Positions 17,280 through 18,714 of a stretch of DNA of 18,714 bases are shown here, in pieces. The stretch is from Gammaproteobacteria bacterium (GTDB lineage: Bacteria; Pseudomonadota; Gammaproteobacteria; Enterobacterales; Kangiellaceae). Under the pieces are notes generated by a model, which worked only from the letters and a program-made list of their open reading frames with translations, had not been told where the DNA came from and did no database searches. The translations under genes and the position numbers were made by a program. The DNA lies in NCBI GenBank assembly GCA_013372875.1, contig JABXIW010000164.1, positions 1 to 18,714 on the forward strand. The letters run 5' to 3'. How positions within the stretch are numbered: the stretch's first letter is position 1; every line of letters begins with the position of its first letter.

Positions 17280-17452
17280 TATGAGCCATTGATTTGAGAT
17301 GCTACTGATGTGAACTTGCCTGACAACGTAGTCCAGAAACCAGACGTTAGGAAAGCAGTTACAATCAGAGCGGCGCCCAAGATGTATTCAAGCAGTGTTA
17401 GACCTTCTTCATCTTCCATGAAGTCCTTGATTAGGTTGCGAAAGTTGTCCAT
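17279..17452 (-). CDS. flp: Flp-family type IVb pilin
   Basis: This 57-residue prepilin is the major subunit of the Tad pilus. The leader is 17 residues, rich in Asp and Glu near its end (MEDEEG). Cleavage is expected after Gly17 to give a 40-residue mature pilin starting LTLLEY, with Glu at +5 and Tyr at +6 as in the Flp motif. A hydrophobic helix follows (about residues 20-40), then a short polar tail. An AAGGGG ribosome-binding site lies eight bases before the ATG. It is the first gene of the operon and the only flp-like pilin visible here. The flp stop and tadV start share one base. Confidence 0.95.
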   Translation of the reverse strand: MDNFRNLIKDFMEDEEGLTLLEYILGAALIVTAFLTSGFWTTLSGKFTSVASQINGS

Positions 17453-17493
17453 AAGTTTATCCCCTTGTTTAACATTTTCTCGCTTGTTAATGA

Positions 17494-17509
17494 TGCAAGT
17501 GCATATCCA
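17494..17509 (-). promoter_or_regulatory. Sigma54-like -24/-12 element upstream of flp
   Basis: On the minus strand TGG is followed by eight bases and then TTGCA, so the GG and GC doublets are ten bases apart, as in RpoN promoters (TGGCAC-N5-TTGCA). The CAC part is not matched. Transcription would start near 17484, leaving about a 30-base leader with the flp ribosome-binding site. It is the best-placed promoter-like motif for the operon, but sequence alone cannot show use. Confidence 0.4.
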
Positions 17510-17552
17510 CCTGAATCATGATTAAACCTTAGTCACCGAAAAAATGGGGAGT

Positions 17553-17588
17553 TAGGACTTTTTTGCCAACGACTAGTACTTTTTTGCC
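17553..17588. promoter_or_regulatory. Two 15-bp direct repeats, 21 bp apart (candidate AraC-family operator)
   Basis: TAGGACTTTTTTGCC (17553-17567) and TAGTACTTTTTTGCC (17574-17588) differ at one base and are offset by exactly 21 bp, two helical turns. AraC-family proteins typically bind such tandem half-sites. The regulator gene lies divergently 190 bp away. On the flp strand a TTTAAT (17521-17526) could serve as a -10 box, with its -35 position starting a few bases after the repeats. Alternatively the repeats are an upstream site for the sigma54-like promoter. Confidence 0.55.
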
Positions 17589-17643
17589 CACCTTGTGTTT
17601 AGCGTTAAAATGTATCAAAGATGAGACACAAAACCACACCATA

Positions 17644-17659
17644 TGCGACATATCTCACA
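17644..17659. promoter_or_regulatory. CRP-like binding site
   Basis: TGCGA-N6-TCACA matches the CRP consensus TGTGA-N6-TCACA at nine of ten core bases, with AT-rich flanks. Its centre is at 17651.5, between the direct repeats and the AraC-family gene, so it could act on the regulator gene and only indirectly on flp. Confidence 0.5.
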
Positions 17660-17660
17660 C

Positions 17661-17688
17661 TTGCAGTATGAATTAATAGACCTAAGCT
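17661..17688 (+). promoter_or_regulatory. Possible promoter of the AraC-family gene
   Basis: TTGCAG (17661-17666), a 16-bp spacer and TAAGCT (17683-17688) form a weak sigma70-like pair. The CRP-like site would then be centred about 43 bp upstream of the start, near the class II position. This is the best candidate seen, but it is speculative. Confidence 0.22.
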
Positions 17689-17781
17689 TAAACGAAAGGG
17701 TGAGTTATTGATTTCAAGGAATGAGACTCGACTTACACCGCATGGACAACGTTGTTTCGACTCAAGCTGAAAGGATGTCAT

Positions 17782-18507
17782 ATGGAAAGAGTGACAAAAG
17801 CTTATTGGATTGGAGAGCCGTTACACACTCTGCCTGAAGAATTTAAGGCAGAGTTTGAGCAGCATTTTGATTTGCTAGATTGCAGCAACGACATATCAGT
17901 ATTGAGTGATAAAGAGTTTTGCTACTTCTTTTACTACATCACCCATGACCCAACCGACCATGCCAAAGGCATTGCTACCCTTTGTGAAAACCTTGATAAG
18001 AAACTGATTGTTGTCACAAAAGAAAACACCGAGTGTTGCTTACCGCCAAGTCACATCACCGCTGAGTGTTATGAGCTCAATGAAAACACGCTACCAGTGT
18101 GGCTTTCTCAAGCTAAGCTCAAATACTTTTTGCGCGCCAAAGTCGATGACGCTCAAATTTCTGCGGACAATATTTTTTCCCGCAATGGTAAGTCCAATTT
18201 CTCAGATGTCGTCAATTATATCGCCAACAATGTTCATAAAGACCTAAGAGAAGAAGAAGCCGCGGCACTGTGCCATTACTCTCCGACTTACTTCTCAAAG
18301 GTGTTTCACCGCAAAGTTGGTATGTGTTTTCGTGACTATGTGACTGCGAAACGCATTTCATTAGCCAAAAAAATGCTGATCGAGAACGAATCCATGAAAA
18401 TCGCGTATATCGCTTACCAATGTGGTTATCGCGATGTCTCGTACTTTTCTCGTATCTTTAAAAAGAAAACGGGGCTTTCTCCGGCGAATTATCGCCAACA
18501 GTTTTAA
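17782..18507 (+). CDS. AraC-family transcriptional regulator next to the Tad operon
   Basis: This 241-residue regulator has a C-terminal AraC/XylS DNA-binding domain (about 140-241) with two helix-turn-helix units: EEEAAALCHYSPTYFSKVFH (157-176) and about 207-226, followed by the family signature FSRIFKKKTGLSPANYR. The N-terminal 130 residues match no domain I recognise. Their pattern (AYWIG, FDLLDCS, then KLIVVTKE) suggests a small alternating beta-alpha fold, perhaps a degenerate receiver; this is inference. An in-frame TTG at 17752 exists, but the ATG at 17782 with AAAGGA six bases upstream is clearly the start. It is divergent from flp and is the likely regulator of the pilus operon. Confidence 0.88.
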   Translation: MERVTKAYWIGEPLHTLPEEFKAEFEQHFDLLDCSNDISVLSDKEFCYFFYYITHDPTDHAKGIATLCENLDKKLIVVTKENTECCLPPSHITAECYELNENTLPVWLSQAKLKYFLRAKVDDAQISADNIFSRNGKSNFSDVVNYIANNVHKDLREEEAAALCHYSPTYFSKVFHRKVGMCFRDYVTAKRISLAKKMLIENESMKIAYIAYQCGYRDVSYFSRIFKKKTGLSPANYRQQF

Positions 18508-18654
18508 GCTCAAATCACAGCGTTTTTTGCCGATCTAACGCTAACTTTCCCACAGAATTCATCAAAATGCGTTCCCGTGTCGTAATTCAACATGCTAAAG
18601 TTAACAATACATTAACAATTATAAATACAACGAGAATACATGGAGTCACCAAAC

Positions 18655-18714
18655 ATGAATCAGCCGAAAATAAATAGCACTGCTGGTTGCGCTCTCCCAC
18701 CACCAAATGAAATG
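18655..18714 (+). CDS. Start of an unidentified gene, cut by the window end
   Basis: The first 20 codons of an open frame run off the right edge (MNQPKINSTAGCALPPPNEM). A GGAG lies nine bases before the ATG. Another in-frame ATG at 18640 would add five residues. An AT-rich stretch just upstream (18600-18628, TTAACA and TATAAA-like) could hold its promoter. There is too little sequence to name a product. Confidence 0.55.
   Translation, partial: MNQPKINSTAGCALPPPNEM

Noticed and set aside
17310..17525. 71-codon plus-strand open frame over the flp region
   Set aside because: It is antisense to the flp pilin gene, which has a perfect processing motif and ribosome-binding site on the minus strand.
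17752..17781. TTG at 17752 as the start of the AraC-family regulator
   Set aside because: The ATG at 17782 has an ideal AAAGGA six bases upstream; the ten extra residues add nothing typical of the family.
18519..18542. AGCGTT / AACGCT inverted repeat after the AraC-family gene, as a terminator
   Set aside because: The stem is only 6 bp with a 12-base loop and has no T tract after it.

Overview
The window looks like a gammaproteobacterial chromosome segment, most probably from a Vibrio (Harveyi-clade-like). This is inferred from moderate GC, gene content, and the style of the intergenic and terminator sequences; no database search was possible. Its centre is a complete Tad (tight adherence, Flp/type IVc pilus) locus of about 12.4 kb. 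All its genes lie on the minus strand, read from the pilin gene at about 17.45 kb down to 5.02 kb.

Left flank (1-4950): a YjeM/GadC-like APC permease (+); a LysR regulator (-) divergent from a ChrA-type chromate-transporter homologue (+); and a PAP2/Aur1-like membrane phosphatase (+). Hairpin terminators follow the permease, chrA and PAP2 genes. The last one has A and T tracts on opposite sides and probably also ends the converging Tad operon.

Tad locus (17452 down to 5017): flp pilin (57 aa), tadV prepilin peptidase, an AAA+ ATPase with an N-terminal winged-helix-like region, rcpC/cpaB, rcpA/cpaC secretin, a small lipoprotein, tadG, tadE, tadF, tadZ/cpaE, tadA/cpaF ATPase, tadB, tadC and tadD (TPR lipoprotein). 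Most genes overlap or sit within 20 bp of each other; the longest gap is 59 bp, before the AAA+ gene. This suggests one transcript. TadV would process Flp, TadE and TadF. TadA powers the TadB/TadC inner-membrane platform, TadZ positions the machine, RcpA forms the outer-membrane channel, RcpC supports it, and TadD is a predicted outer-membrane lipoprotein. Compared with the classical Aggregatibacter order (flp tadV rcpC rcpA rcpB tadZABCDEFG), the tadG-E-F block has moved ahead of tadZ, rcpB is replaced by a 74-aa lipoprotein, and the AAA+ ATPase is extra.

Control region (17453-17781): 329 bp between flp (-) and a divergent AraC-family regulator (+). It holds a good flp ribosome-binding site, a sigma54-like -24/-12 element, two 15-bp direct repeats exactly 21 bp apart (typical AraC-family operator geometry), and a near-consensus CRP-like site. 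The AraC protein has an unfamiliar N-terminal domain and is the obvious candidate regulator of the pilus operon.

Right edge (18508-18714): a short spacer and the first 20 codons of an unidentified plus-strand gene cut by the window end. The most interesting points are the AAA+ protein inside the Tad operon, the flp control region, and the small lipoprotein in the rcpB position.
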